A stretch of DNA of 64,000 nucleotides from an uncultured Desulfuromonas sp. (GTDB lineage: Bacteria; Desulfobacterota; Desulfuromonadia; Desulfuromonadales; Desulfuromonadaceae): NCBI RefSeq assembly GCF_963666745.1, contig NZ_OY762961.1:3531274-3595273 (forward strand). Reading direction: 5' to 3'. A model generated the notes under the pieces. The model was not told the DNA's origin and searched no databases. It was given only the letters and a program-made list of their open reading frames with translations. Made by a program: the position numbers and the translations under genes. This document shows positions 1-9,108 of this stretch, in pieces; the stretch's first letter is position 1; each line of letters starts with the position of its first letter.

Positions 1-56
1 TTTAGACTTTTGCGGAATCAGGTACTATTTTAATTTTCCGTGTTTATTCATGTGAG

Positions 57-3000
57 GTGCCTTTGGCGGAGAAGCGACGAATAATTACCCTGTTCTTGAT
101 GATGATTCTGGTTGCCGTGGGCGTCGGTGGTGTCACGATGTGGACACTCTACCGCGTCGAGGTAAACGATGAAACCTCACATCTGGGCACCATTGCCTAT
201 AATCAGGCGCGCTTTATCGAACGGGCGATTGATTTTATTCTTCACGACAGCGGTGGGGTGGACGAAAAGCAGGCGATTGATTTGATCCGCTCCTGTTACC
301 ACGGCATGGCACGTGATGGACAGATTAGCGAACTGGTTATTGCCCGGCGGCAGAAGGACATGATCGACTTTGTCGTTCATCACCGCACGGTGGAGATCAA
401 CGAAGAGAAACGGGTTCCTTTTGAGATTGGGCAGGCAGAACCGATGCGTCGGGCCCTCCTTGGCGAAAGTGGGGTCATGGAGTTTGAGGATTGTGATGGT
501 CTGCCATCGCTGGCGGCCTATGAACCGATCCATCGACTCAATTTAGGTTTGGTGGCTAAAATCAAATTGTCCAGCATGAGACAGCCTTTTCTTAATGCGA
601 CGCCTTATCTTTCTCTGGTGTCCGGTCTTCTGGTTCTGGCCGGAACTTTTTTGTTCTGGAAAATTACCCGCCCTTTGCTGCGTGAACTCGAAAGTAAGGA
701 GTTGCGTTATCGGACGCTGTTCGAAAACACGGCCGATGGTGTGCTTGTTGTTAAAGGCGGCGTTGTGTTGGAAACCAACGGCCAGGGGTGCTGGCTACTC
801 GGTTATGAAGAAAGCGAGATTCTCGGTAAAGCGGTCAATACGTTCGCGCCGGAATTTCAGCCCGACGGGCGGAGTTCCCTGTCTGCATCACGTCATTACG
901 TTGAGATGGCGATGCAGGAAGGGCCACAGTATTTTTCCTGGCAATATCTGCGCGGTAACAAACTGCGTGAGGCGGATGTTGTGCTGCAGGCGCTGAAATT
1001 GGATGGCGACGATGTCGTTTTGGCCACCATGCGTGATGTCACTGATTTCCGTGAAGTGGAGCGCTCTTTACGTGAGCGTGAACGCCATTATCGGGCGATT
1101 TTCGAACGTGGGTCCAACGCATTTCTGCTGTATCGCGGTAATGGGCAGCTGGTGGATGCCAACCCTGCTGCCTGCCGCATGTACGGTTATGAATTGGAAG
1201 AACTGCTCAGTTTAACGTTGCGTGAACGGATTCATGCGGATGACTGCGACAGCTATCTCGACAGTGTTGCGCATACCATCGCCTCTGATCAGGGCTGCCA
1301 TACGGAAATTCGCGCACTGCACCGTGATGGAACCCTGATTCATTTTGATGTCTACCTTGAGTCGTTCTCCTGGCGGGGAGAGTTGCTCTGCCTGACCACG
1401 GCCATTGATGTAACCGAGCGGAAAAAGGCTGATCGTGCTGCTCAATGCGAAGAGATCCGTATGGAAGCACTTCTGACCTTGCAGCAAATGCTGGAATTTC
1501 CCGAAAAGCAGGTCTGTCATTATATCCTCGGCCAAGCCTTGCGTATCTGTGACAGCCATGGCGGGTTTCTGGCCGTCGCGTCTTCAGAAAGCCTTTCTTT
1601 GAAAGTGAAAGCCTTGAACCTCAGACAGAATGTCGATTGGTTCGAACGGCAACTTGATCGTGCCGATAACCGCCAGCCGCAGATTTACAACTGTCGGCTA
1701 CAGGAATGGCTCGATCTTGGGATTGATTCTGAACGCTATATGCAAGTGCCCTTGCTGGAGAATGGTCAAGTTGTTGCGGTGATTGGTCTGCTGGATAAAG
1801 ACGAACCCTACAGTGACTTCGATATCCGTCAGATGGTGCTGCTTTTACAAGGGACCTGGCAGCGGTTGCAGCGTAATCGATCCATGTTGGCTTTGCGTCG
1901 TGCCAAAGAGGAAGCGGAGGAAGCGAATCAGGCCAAAAGTGAGTTTCTGGCTGTCGTCAGCCATGAAATACGCACGCCGATGACCGTCACTCTTGCCGCA
2001 TTGCAGCAGGTTCTCGAATCTCCCCTGGATGAGGAGCAACGCCAATACCTGACCATGGCCAATGATGCGTCGGATTCTTTGATGAGTCTGATCAACGATA
2101 TCCTCGATTTTTCCAAGATCGAAGCGGAGAAACTCGTGCTGGAAAAGTCGCCGTTCAATCTGTGCGAATGCCTAGAAAATGTCGTTGCTATTCTCGGTGT
2201 CAATGCCCGCCAGAAAGGGTTGGAGTTGAAGATGGCGTTAGAGGGGGCGGTACCTGATCTGTTGATTGGTGATCCGCATCGTGTTCGTCAGATTTTGGTG
2301 AACCTGGTTGGTAATGCCGTCAAATTTACCGAGCAGGGACGGGTCTGTGTTCGGCTGGCCTCAGAGCCTCGTGATGATCATCATCTGATCCATGTTCGTG
2401 TCTGTGATACCGGCATCGGAATAGAGGATTCAATGCGCGAGCGGGTGTTTGAAAGCTTCAGTCAGGCAGACAGCTCCACAACGCGTAAATACGGGGGGAC
2501 CGGGCTGGGCCTGGCCATCTGTAAAGGCTTGGTTGAACAGATGGGAGGCTCGATTGGTTTCGAGCCTTTGCCGGAGCGGGGGAGTTGTTTTTATTTCAGC
2601 TTGCCGATGGCGGTGGCAATGGAGGCGTGCCCGGCACAGGAGATGCCGACGATCCCGGCAGGATTGACGGATTGTTCTGGACGCAGCGTGCTGCTTGTCG
2701 AAGATGATGATTCCACGGCGACATTGATGTCGGTGCGGCTGCGAGACCTGCAGTTGTGTGTGGAGCGCGTCAGCGACGGTTTTGCCGCTGTTGAGCGGTG
2801 TCTGCAAAAATCTTATGACCTGGTGTTGATGGATTATCATATGCCGAAGATGGATGGATTGACCGCGACGCAGGAGATCCGTCGTGCCGGTTTAACCATG
2901 CCGATCATTGGTCTGACGGCCTTTTCTGACGGGCGCCAATGGCAGGAGTTTCAGCAGGTCGGTCTTGATCGTTGCCTGACAAAGCCGATTAAAGTGGAGC

Positions 3001-3059
3001 AGCTGCGGGCGGTGGTTTCTGAATACCTTGCTCCACAGTTCGAGGGTGGGGAGGTATGA
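57..3059 (+). CDS. Hybrid sensor histidine kinase (PAS-PAS-GAF-HisKA-HATPase-REC)
   Basis: Membrane-bound hybrid kinase of 1000 residues. A first membrane segment lies near residues 10-32 and a second near 183-203, enclosing a periplasmic Cache-like sensor domain. Two PAS domains follow (about 217-335 and 346-455), then a GAF-like region (about 465-605). The HisKA box SHEIRTPM puts the phospho-accepting His at 636. The HATPase region contains [10 protein letters not shown] and [15 protein letters not shown]-terminal receiver has DYHMPKMDG with phospho-acceptor Asp926. The start is GTG at 57; TTG at 63 is also possible because a GTGAGG purine tract lies just upstream. The next gene overlaps by 4 nt (ATGA), so the two are probably co-translated. 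The signal sensed and the downstream target are unknown. Confidence 0.9.
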   Translation: MPLAEKRRIITLFLMMILVAVGVGGVTMWTLYRVEVNDETSHLGTIAYNQARFIERAIDFILHDSGGVDEKQAIDLIRSCYHGMARDGQISELVIARRQKDMIDFVVHHRTVEINEEKRVPFEIGQAEPMRRALLGESGVMEFEDCDGLPSLAAYEPIHRLNLGLVAKIKLSSMRQPFLNATPYLSLVSGLLVLAGTFLFWKITRPLLRELESKELRYRTLFENTADGVLVVKGGVVLETNGQGCWLLGYEESEILGKAVNTFAPEFQPDGRSSLSASRHYVEMAMQEGPQYFSWQYLRGNKLREADVVLQALKLDGDDVVLATMRDVTDFREVERSLRERERHYRAIFERGSNAFLLYRGNGQLVDANPAACRMYGYELEELLSLTLRERIHADDCDSYLDSVAHTIASDQGCHTEIRALHRDGTLIHFDVYLESFSWRGELLCLTTAIDVTERKKADRAAQCEEIRMEALLTLQQMLEFPEKQVCHYILGQALRICDSHGGFLAVASSESLSLKVKALNLRQNVDWFERQLDRADNRQPQIYNCRLQEWLDLGIDSERYMQVPLLENGQVVAVIGLLDKDEPYSDFDIRQMVLLLQGTWQRLQRNRSMLALRRAKEEAEEANQAKSEFLAVVSHEIRTPMTVTLAALQQVLESPLDEEQRQYLTMANDASDSLMSLINDILDFSKIEAEKLVLEKSPFNLCECLENVVAILGVNARQKGLELKMALEGAVPDLLIGDPHRVRQILVNLVGNAVKFTEQGRVCVRLASEPRDDHHLIHVRVCDTGIGIEDSMRERVFESFSQADSSTTRKYGGTGLGLAICKGLVEQMGGSIGFEPLPERGSCFYFSLPMAVAMEACPAQEMPTIPAGLTDCSGRSVLLVEDDDSTATLMSVRLRDLQLCVERVSDGFAAVERCLQKSYDLVLMDYHMPKMDGLTATQEIRRAGLTMPIIGLTAFSDGRQWQEFQQVGLDRCLTKPIKVEQLRAVVSEYLAPQFEGGEV

Positions 3060-4534
3060 GTTTCAAGACGTTTTGTCAACGCTGGCTGCCGCAACGCTAT
3101 GATTATAACCTGATTGTTATCGGTGCCGGCTCGGCAGGACTGGTCAGCGCCTATATGGCCTCTTCCGCAGGAGCCCGAGTTGCGTTGATTGAAAAATCAC
3201 GCATGGGCGGCGATTGTCTGAATACTGGCTGTGTTCCAAGCAAAGCGTTGATCCGATCCGCTTCCGTTGCCCACCGGATGAGGGCGGCGGAGCGCTATGG
3301 TTTGCCGTCACAGGATGTCCGGGTTGATTTTTCCAAAGTGATGGAACGAGTCAGACGGGCGATTCGCACCATCGAACCCCACGATTCCATGGCGCGCTAT
3401 CGGGCCATGGGGGTAACCTGTTTTGACGGGGATGCCCGCCTCCTTTCAGGGCATGAAGTCGCTGTCGGGGATCAGATTCTGTCAGCGCGCCGCATTCTGC
3501 TGGCCACCGGTGCGACCCCCGTTGTTCCCGATGTGCCGGGGCTGGATAGCGTGCGTTATTACACGTCCGATACCATCTGGTCTTTGAAGCATTTACCGCA
3601 ACGTCTGATTGTCGTTGGCGGAGGGCCGATTGGCTGTGAATTGTCACAGGCCTTCAGTCGTCTGGGCAGTCAGGTGGTGCAGATCGTTCATGGAGAGCGC
3701 CTGCTCAAGAAAGAAGATCGGGCGGTGAGTGAGCTGGTTCAGCAGGTCTTTGTCGATGAAGGGATTGAACTGTGTCTGAATCACGATCTGCAACAGCTGA
3801 CTCCTGAACAGGACGAAATCGTGGTGACCTGTCGCGTTGGCGAGCAGACGCGGGAGGTTCGCGGCGATGTGCTGTTGTTTGCGGTTGGCCGCAAGCCAAT
3901 GACGCAGGGGCTCGGCCTGGAAGCGTTGGGCGTTCGCTTTGATCGTCATGGTGTTGTCGAGACCGATGGGACGTTACGGACATCATTGCCCAGTGTCTAT
4001 TGTGCGGGTGATGTGGTTGGACCCTATCAATTTACCCATATGGCCGCTCATCAGGCGACCACGGCCAGCCTTAATGCGCTATTTGATCGGATATGGCGGC
4101 GACGCGTTGATCTGAGCCTGGTGCCGTGGACAACATTTCTTGAACCGGAAGTTGCACGTGTCGGCCTCAATGTACAAGACGCTGAGCGACAGAATGTCGC
4201 TCATGAAGTGACTCGATTTGACTATGGACAGCTGGACCGGGCGATCACCGACAGCTCTGCGTGTGGCTGGATTCAGGTCCTGACAATGCCTGGAAAAGAT
4301 CGCATCCTCGGGGTGACGATTGTCGGGCCACATGCCGGAGAATGTCTTGCGGAATTTGTTTTAGCGATGAAGGCCGGCCTGGGTTTGAAGAAGATTCTCG
4401 CGACCATCCATGTTTATCCCACGCTGGTCGAAGGGAACCGGTTGATCGCCGGAGAGTGGCAGCGGCAACATCTGCCCAGCTGGTTAAACCCCTGTCTGAA
4501 ACGTTTTCATCGTCTGATGCAAAGGTTGCCATGA
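3056..4534 (+). CDS. FAD-dependent pyridine nucleotide-disulfide oxidoreductase (mercuric reductase/Lpd-like)
   Basis: Flavoprotein of 492 residues in the dihydrolipoamide dehydrogenase/mercuric reductase superfamily. The FAD-binding GAGSAG lies at residues 23-28. The redox-active disulfide motif GGDCLNTGCVPSK has Cys54 and Cys59. A second Rossmann motif, VVGGGPIGCE, binds NAD(P)H, and CAGDVVG is the second FAD contact. The C-terminus reads HVYPTLVEGNR where true lipoamide dehydrogenases have a HAHPTLSE-type motif, so it is probably a paralogue and not the Lpd of a 2-oxoacid complex. No mercury-binding N-terminal domain or C-terminal vicinal cysteines are seen. It overlaps the upstream kinase and the downstream DUF547 gene by 4 nt each. 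The substrate is unknown. Confidence 0.85.
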   Translation: MSFKTFCQRWLPQRYDYNLIVIGAGSAGLVSAYMASSAGARVALIEKSRMGGDCLNTGCVPSKALIRSASVAHRMRAAERYGLPSQDVRVDFSKVMERVRRAIRTIEPHDSMARYRAMGVTCFDGDARLLSGHEVAVGDQILSARRILLATGATPVVPDVPGLDSVRYYTSDTIWSLKHLPQRLIVVGGGPIGCELSQAFSRLGSQVVQIVHGERLLKKEDRAVSELVQQVFVDEGIELCLNHDLQQLTPEQDEIVVTCRVGEQTREVRGDVLLFAVGRKPMTQGLGLEALGVRFDRHGVVETDGTLRTSLPSVYCAGDVVGPYQFTHMAAHQATTASLNALFDRIWRRRVDLSLVPWTTFLEPEVARVGLNVQDAERQNVAHEVTRFDYGQLDRAITDSSACGWIQVLTMPGKDRILGVTIVGPHAGECLAEFVLAMKAGLGLKKILATIHVYPTLVEGNRLIAGEWQRQHLPSWLNPCLKRFHRLMQRLP

Positions 4535-5325
4535 AACGATTTATGTTCCTGATTCTTTTTTTGCTTTTCCCTTTGGTCTGTCAGGCTTTTGACCATCAGC
4601 ATTCGCTGTGGACCGACCAGTTGCAGCGTTATGTTATCTGGGGAGAACATGGCGTTGCGTCTGAAGTGGACTATGCGGCCTGGAAACAGGACCGTCAAGG
4701 GTTGGCGGACTATCTCGAGCAGGTTTCAAACGTGTCTGCTGAGCAATATCGTGACTGGTCACGCAATCAGCAGCTGGCTTTTCTGATCAATGCCTACAAT
4801 GCTTTTACGGTTGACCTTGTGTTGCGTCATTATCCGGTTGAATCCATTAAAGACATTGGCTTCTGGCCGGGGTCACCGTGGCGCAGTAAGTTTTTCACTT
4901 TGTTGGGCCAGCACCGCTCATTGGATGATATTGAGCACCGCATGCTCCGCGGTGATAAAGGGTTTAGTGAACCACGGATCCATTTTGCCTTGGTCTGTGC
5001 TTCGAGAGGGTGCCCGGCGTTACCGCGTGAAGCCTATATCTCCGAAGACCTTGAAAGCCAATTTGAAGAGGCGATCGAACGATTCCTTGCCGATCAGGGG
5101 CGTAACCGCTTTAATGTTGTGACCGGTCATCTGGAGGTCTCCGCCCTTTTTGACTGGTATGGTGGTGATTTTATCGGATTTAACGGAGGGAAAACACTGG
5201 CGGATTTCTTTCGGCCTTATGCTGACATTCTCAGCGATGATACGGCCGGTAAGAAAAGAATCCAGCGTGCAATGGCACCTCTGTCTTTTCTGCCGTATGA
5301 TTGGCGTCTCAACGATCACCGTTGA
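4531..5325 (+). CDS. DUF547 domain-containing exported protein
   Basis: Protein of 264 residues starting at the ATG that overlaps the preceding stop (ATGA). The reading frame stays open upstream inside the previous gene, but only this start gives a clear signal peptide (MKRF followed by LILFLLFPLVCQAF). The mature part shows the DUF547 hallmarks: NAYNAFTVDLVL, a short stretch ending in W-RSKFF, LDDIEHRMLR and RIHFALVCASRGCPAL with two cysteines. The family has no established activity. In many proteobacteria DUF547 genes sit beside mercuric reductase-like flavoproteins, as here, which suggests a joint envelope redox function (inference). Confidence 0.85.
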   Translation: MKRFMFLILFLLFPLVCQAFDHQHSLWTDQLQRYVIWGEHGVASEVDYAAWKQDRQGLADYLEQVSNVSAEQYRDWSRNQQLAFLINAYNAFTVDLVLRHYPVESIKDIGFWPGSPWRSKFFTLLGQHRSLDDIEHRMLRGDKGFSEPRIHFALVCASRGCPALPREAYISEDLESQFEEAIERFLADQGRNRFNVVTGHLEVSALFDWYGGDFIGFNGGKTLADFFRPYADILSDDTAGKKRIQRAMAPLSFLPYDWRLNDHR

Positions 5326-5374
5326 GCCATGGTGATACAAAACAACGTCATGGGAGGAGTTGCAAGAAAAAGAC

Positions 5375-5403
5375 TTTACAGCGCTGATAATGCTGTGTAC
5401 TAT
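5375..5403 (+). promoter_or_regulatory. Putative sigma70 promoter of tRNA-Ser
   Basis: TTTACA (5375-5380) and TACTAT (5398-5403) are separated by 17 bp. The predicted start lies about 12 nt before the mature tRNA 5' end. Confidence 0.5.
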
Positions 5404-5421
5404 TTGCGCCTCATGTAATGC

Positions 5422-5522
<101 letters not shown>

Positions 5523-5647
5523 GCTTTTTCCGGGATTCGAAGCGGAGCGAGCGCCGACTAAATGTCGGAAGAGCGGACAGGATGTCCGCGGCAGCGAGCG
5601 TAGGGGAGCCGACGCAGGAGTCAACGTGAGGTTGACGACGCAGTGGG
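5523..5647 (+). repeat. Structured insert between the tRNA-Ser tail repeats (three short hairpins)
   Basis: This 125-bp stretch holds three consecutive perfect hairpins, each with a 5-nt loop: CCGAC/GTCGG (5554-5568), GCGGAC/GTCCGC (5573-5589) and GTCAAC/GTTGAC (5620-5636). It is flanked by the 34-bp direct repeats of the tRNA 3' end. There is no convincing ORF. It looks like a small non-coding element that ends in a copy of the tRNA tail, either a minimal integration scar or a tRNA-associated repeat. Confidence 0.7.
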
Positions 5648-5681
5648 CGAATCCCTCCCTCTCCGCCATTTACATGGCAAC
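5648..5681 (+). repeat. Direct repeat copy 2 of the tRNA-Ser 3' end
   Basis: Identical over 34 bp to 5489-5522, with different bases on both sides. It carries the acceptor 3' strand and CCA but no 5' half of a tRNA, so it is not a second tRNA gene. Confidence 0.95.
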
Positions 5682-5732
5682 ACATAAATCCCTTTGGGAT
5701 TCAAAGTCGGTGCTGTTATAGCCCGTCGCCAA

Positions 5733-5772
5733 AGCGTAGTTCGGTCGGCAGGCCAGTACGCTGTTTTTGTTT
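5733..5772 (+). terminator. Possible terminator between tRNA-Ser and SRP RNA
   Basis: AGCGTA (5733-5738) pairs with TACGCT (5757-5762), with partial inner pairing, and GTTTTTGTTT follows. It could end transcripts that read through the tRNA tail repeat. The stem is short. Confidence 0.35.
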
Positions 5773-5801
5773 GTAGAGTGGAACCCATTGCCGTCAGAAG
5801 C

Positions 5802-5903
5802 GGCAGTCAGGTCCCGCGCAACGGACGGTCGCGAACCCCGTCAGGCCCGGAAGGGAGCAGCGGTAACGATTTAGTCGGTGTGCCGCGGGGGTGCCTGGCT
5901 GCC
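5802..5903 (+). ncRNA. ffs: Signal recognition particle RNA (4.5S-type)
   Basis: The universally conserved SRP apical hairpin is present (TCAGGCCCGGAAGGGAGCAG at about 5849-5868, holding the GGAA tetraloop and the SRP54/Ffh-binding internal loops). Flanking sequences close a long helix: GGCAGTCAGG at 5802-5811 pairs with CCTGGCTGCC at 5894-5903. TCCCGCGCAACGG near the 5' side matches the conserved 5' strand of bacterial 4.5S RNA. TTGCCG/CGGCAA pairing may extend the helix outward to about 5788-5915, so the ends are uncertain. The RNA works with Ffh and FtsY in co-translational membrane targeting. Confidence 0.93.
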
Positions 5904-6060
5904 ACTTGTGGCGGCAATTTTATTTTGTCGTGTTGGCTTGAGAATGCGGATGAGGATAGCCGTTGATTTTGGCGACAAATCCCCGCATACTGAGGACCCG
6001 GCGCCAGGGTGCTCCTGACGTCAGCTTTGCCTAAAATTCCACAGCCAAAGGTTGCTCTTC

Positions 6061-7833
6061 ATGTCTTATCTGGTTCTGGCGCGAAAGTGGCGTCCGCAGA
6101 CATTTGCTGATCTTGTCGGTCAGGAACATGTCAGTCGCACATTAGCCAATGCGATCGCCAGCGGCCGTGTGCATCACGCCTTTCTGTTTACCGGAGCCCG
6201 TGGTGTTGGCAAGACATCTGCCGCGCGAATTCTCGCCAAAGCGTTAAACTGTGAACAAGGCCCTGCCGCAGAACCCTGCAATCAGTGCCGACACTGTGAG
6301 GAGATTTCCAGTGGCCATAGCGTCGATGTGTTTGAAATCGACGGGGCCTCCAATACCGGTGTCGATGATGTGCGGGAGTTGCGTGAAACCCTGCGCTATA
6401 TGCCGTCCCAGTGTCGCTACAAAATTTTCATCATTGACGAAGTGCATATGCTCTCGATCAATGCCTTTAATGCTCTGCTTAAAACTCTGGAAGAACCGCC
6501 TGAACACGTCAAATTTATCTTTGCAACGACGGAACCGCATAAGATCCCGGTGACGATCCTGTCACGTTGTCAGCGCTTTGATTTCCGTAAAATTCCGGCA
6601 CCGAAAGTGGTGGCTCAGTTACGGAAAATTGTCGATGCTGAAAATATTACAATCTCTGATCGTGCCCTGGCTTTGATTGCCCAGCGTGGCGGCGGCAGTA
6701 TGCGTGACAGTTTATCGACGCTGGATCAGGTGGTGGCATTCTGTTCGGAACAGGTGGCTGACGAAGATGTTCAGGGCTTGCTGGGAATGGTGGACCGTCG
6801 TCTGCTGTTTGATGCCTTGGAAGGCTGCATGCGTCAGGATTGTTCCATGGTGCTGAATGTGGTCCGTCGGGTTGACGACCTGGGGCATTCTTTCCGCCAG
6901 TTCTGTCAGGAACTTGTTGAAACGGTTCGTCAGACAATTCTCTGTGCGTTGGTTGAAAACCCGGAAGAGGATTTGGGTGTTTTCGGCGACGAGCTGCAGG
7001 CGCTAAAAGTTCTAAGTGGTCTGGCTGGACAGGATGATTGGCAGCGCCTACTCAGTATGCTGATCAAGGTTGAGTCGGAGTTGTCGTCGTCATCATTTCC
7101 CCGTCTTCTGGTGGAAATGACCCTGGTCCGGGCAGCCAGTTTGCCGCCTGCCAAGGATATTGCCGGTCTTATTCGTAAGGTGGAAGCCTTGGAGGGTGGC
7201 TACTCTTCCGGCACGGTTCCCCGGCCGCAGCCGGTGAAAACACCTGTGTCACAGATCATTGCCGAAGCTGTACCTCCTGCCGAACCTGTCACTCCATCGC
7301 CTGTTTCACCACCGCAGGACGCAGACGTGGTGGTTGCCCCCGTGGCGGCGCCTGTCTCTACTCCAACTGAGGAACCTATTGCAAGCACAGAGGCTGTTGC
7401 GCCTGGCTGTGCCGCAGAGACCAGTGCACCCGACAGTTGGCCGCAACTGGTGGCTCATGTGAAAGAGAAGTCTCCTGCGTTAGCGTCGTTGCTGGAGCAT
7501 GGCAGTCTCATCAAGATGGCGTTACCTGAACTGGTTGTTGGCTATCCGGCAGGCTCCTTTCATTTGCAGCAGATGAATGACAGTGAAACGCGCGAGAAGT
7601 TGACGCAGTTTATCCGTGACTTGTATGGTCTGGCTGTGGATCTGAAAATTCAGGCGTTGACGGGGGATGCTTCCGGACCACCGTCGCTGGTTGAAACGCA
7701 AAAAAAAAAGGAGAGTGATCGCGAGCGACGCTTGCGTGAAGACGCCTTGACGCATCCGACCGTGAAAAAAGCCATTGAGATTTTCTCGGGAGACATCGAA
7801 TCGGTGACACCGATTGATAAAGGTTTTGTGTAA
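6061..7833 (+). CDS. dnaX: DNA polymerase III subunit gamma/tau
   Basis: Clamp-loader ATPase of 590 residues from ATG 6061; the in-frame TTG at 6052 is less likely because AAGG at 6046-6049 is well spaced for 6061. Walker A is GARGVGKT at 45-52. The zinc module has Cys64, 73, 76 and 79. Walker B/DEVH (FIIDEVHMLS) lies near 120-130 and the SRC arginine finger is in TILSRCQRFDF. A proline/alanine-rich linker at about 390-460 leads to the tau C-terminal region. Near the 3' end an A10 run (7700-7709) precedes G. A -1 shift there reads GGA GAG TGA and would stop at residue 552. It heads the dnaX-ybaB-recR cluster. Confidence 0.96.
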   Translation: MSYLVLARKWRPQTFADLVGQEHVSRTLANAIASGRVHHAFLFTGARGVGKTSAARILAKALNCEQGPAAEPCNQCRHCEEISSGHSVDVFEIDGASNTGVDDVRELRETLRYMPSQCRYKIFIIDEVHMLSINAFNALLKTLEEPPEHVKFIFATTEPHKIPVTILSRCQRFDFRKIPAPKVVAQLRKIVDAENITISDRALALIAQRGGGSMRDSLSTLDQVVAFCSEQVADEDVQGLLGMVDRRLLFDALEGCMRQDCSMVLNVVRRVDDLGHSFRQFCQELVETVRQTILCALVENPEEDLGVFGDELQALKVLSGLAGQDDWQRLLSMLIKVESELSSSSFPRLLVEMTLVRAASLPPAKDIAGLIRKVEALEGGYSSGTVPRPQPVKTPVSQIIAEAVPPAEPVTPSPVSPPQDADVVVAPVAAPVSTPTEEPIASTEAVAPGCAAETSAPDSWPQLVAHVKEKSPALASLLEHGSLIKMALPELVVGYPAGSFHLQQMNDSETREKLTQFIRDLYGLAVDLKIQALTGDASGPPSLVETQKKKESDRERRLREDALTHPTVKKAIEIFSGDIESVTPIDKGFV

Positions 7834-7875
7834 TCGTTTAAAAAATAAAGATCTGTTTGGAAAAGGAGAACATCT

Positions 7876-8190
7876 ATGGCTAAAGGCTTAGGAAATATGA
7901 TGAAGCAGGCCCAGCAAATGCAGCAGAAAATGGTGCGCATTCAGGAGGAAGTGGCCAAGCAGGAGATTGAAGCCAGCGCGGGCGGTGGGATGGTCAACGT
8001 CGTGGTTAATGGCAAGCAGGAGATTTTGTCGATCAAAATTGATCCGAGCGTTGTCGATCCGCAGGATGTCGATATGCTGCAGGATCTGATTTTGGTTGCG
8101 ACCAACGAAGCGGTCCGTAAAAGTCAGGACATCATGCAGCAAGAGATGTCAAAATTAACGGGCGGGATGAATATCCCCGGTTTGTTTTAA
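7876..8190 (+). CDS. YbaB/EbfC family nucleoid-associated protein
   Basis: Small DNA-binding protein of 104 residues that forms dimers in this family. The N-terminus is a glutamine/methionine-rich helix (MMKQAQQMQQKM). It is followed by the conserved core ASAGGGMVNVVVNGKQEILSIKIDPSVVDP and a helix ending in the glycine-rich tail GGMNIPGLF. The start has a strong AAAAGGAG site. The position between dnaX and recR is the classic conserved arrangement. Confidence 0.96.
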   Translation: MAKGLGNMMKQAQQMQQKMVRIQEEVAKQEIEASAGGGMVNVVVNGKQEILSIKIDPSVVDPQDVDMLQDLILVATNEAVRKSQDIMQQEMSKLTGGMNIPGLF

Positions 8191-8217
8191 CGTCATTTCA
8201 AATGGGATTAGAACGTT

Positions 8218-8266
8218 AGCCACCATCGCAGTCTTTGTCGATGGTGGCTTTTGTTTTTGTTTTTTC
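8218..8266 (+). terminator. Rho-independent terminator after ybaB
   Basis: An 11-bp perfect stem (AGCCACCATCG / CGATGGTGGCT, 8218-8249) is followed by TTTTGTTTTTGTTTTTT. Confidence 0.9.
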
Positions 8267-8414
8267 AGAGACTTAACCCCCTGTTTGTTAAAGGCATTTT
8301 CTTCTCCACAAGATATGGTAAAATACGTTTTAAATTTTATTTTTGCTGAAAAAAGTACACTTTCCTTAAATAAATAGAACGCTATTTTAAATAGTTGGAT
8401 TTTATGAGGACTTC

Positions 8415-9014
8415 ATGCTAGACTCAATTCCCTCGCTGAACCGGTTAATCTCCGAACTGGGTAAATTCCCTGGTATCGGGCGTAAGACAGCGACTCGGCT
8501 GGCTTTTTATGTGATGCAGCAGTCGGATGAGCAGTCTCAGGCGCTGGTCGAGGCGATACAAAATCTGAAACAGCGTGTTCGTTTTTGTTCGACCTGTTTC
8601 AATGTGACCGAACAGGACCCCTGTCCGTTATGCACCAGCACCAACCGCGACGACAGTTTGTTGTGTGTGGTGGAGCAGCCGCAAGACCTGATGGCAATTG
8701 AACGTGGCCACAGCTATCGTGGGCGCTATCATGTCCTTCATGGTGTGTTGTCGCCGCTGGATGGTGTTGGACCTGATGACCTGAAGATTGCCGAGCTTGT
8801 TGAACGGATCCGGCAGGGGCAATTCCAAGAGGTGATCGTTGCGACAAACTTCTCCATCGAAGGAGAGGCAACGGCCCTTTATCTGAGTCGTGTGTTGCAG
8901 CCTTTTGGCGTGCGCATGACGCGGTTGGCTCACGGTATACCCATGGGCAGCGACCTTGAATATGTTGATGATGCGACTGTGGGACGGGCGATCGAAGGTC
9001 GTCGTGACCTGTGA
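8415..9014 (+). CDS. recR: Recombination mediator protein RecR
   Basis: Protein of 199 residues. It has the N-terminal helix-hairpin-helix LGKFPGIGRKTATRLAFY and a four-cysteine zinc motif CSTC...CPLC at about residues 57-75. The Toprim segment includes LCVVEQPQDLMAIE, IVATNFSIEGEATALYL and LAHGIPMGSDLEYVD. It acts with RecO/RecF to load RecA at gaps. GAGG lies just before the ATG. The intergenic terminator implies it has its own promoter in the A/T-rich 8267-8400 stretch. Confidence 0.97.
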   Translation: MLDSIPSLNRLISELGKFPGIGRKTATRLAFYVMQQSDEQSQALVEAIQNLKQRVRFCSTCFNVTEQDPCPLCTSTNRDDSLLCVVEQPQDLMAIERGHSYRGRYHVLHGVLSPLDGVGPDDLKIAELVERIRQGQFQEVIVATNFSIEGEATALYLSRVLQPFGVRMTRLAHGIPMGSDLEYVDDATVGRAIEGRRDL

Positions 9015-9108
9015 CAGTCGATTGAATATGCTGTGATGAAGGATATATCTGATTTGACGGATCAACGTAGATCGTCGAAGTTTTTGACACCATTTAAAGG
9101 AGGAACAC

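Noticed and set aside
3056-4534. Mercuric reductase or lipoamide dehydrogenase proper
   Set aside because: No mercury-binding domain or C-terminal vicinal Cys, no HAHPTLSE-type motif and no neighbouring mer or 2-oxoacid dehydrogenase genes.
5640-5690. Second tRNA-Ser gene
   Set aside because: Only the 3' strand of the acceptor and T arm is present; there is no 5' half, D arm or anticodon arm.
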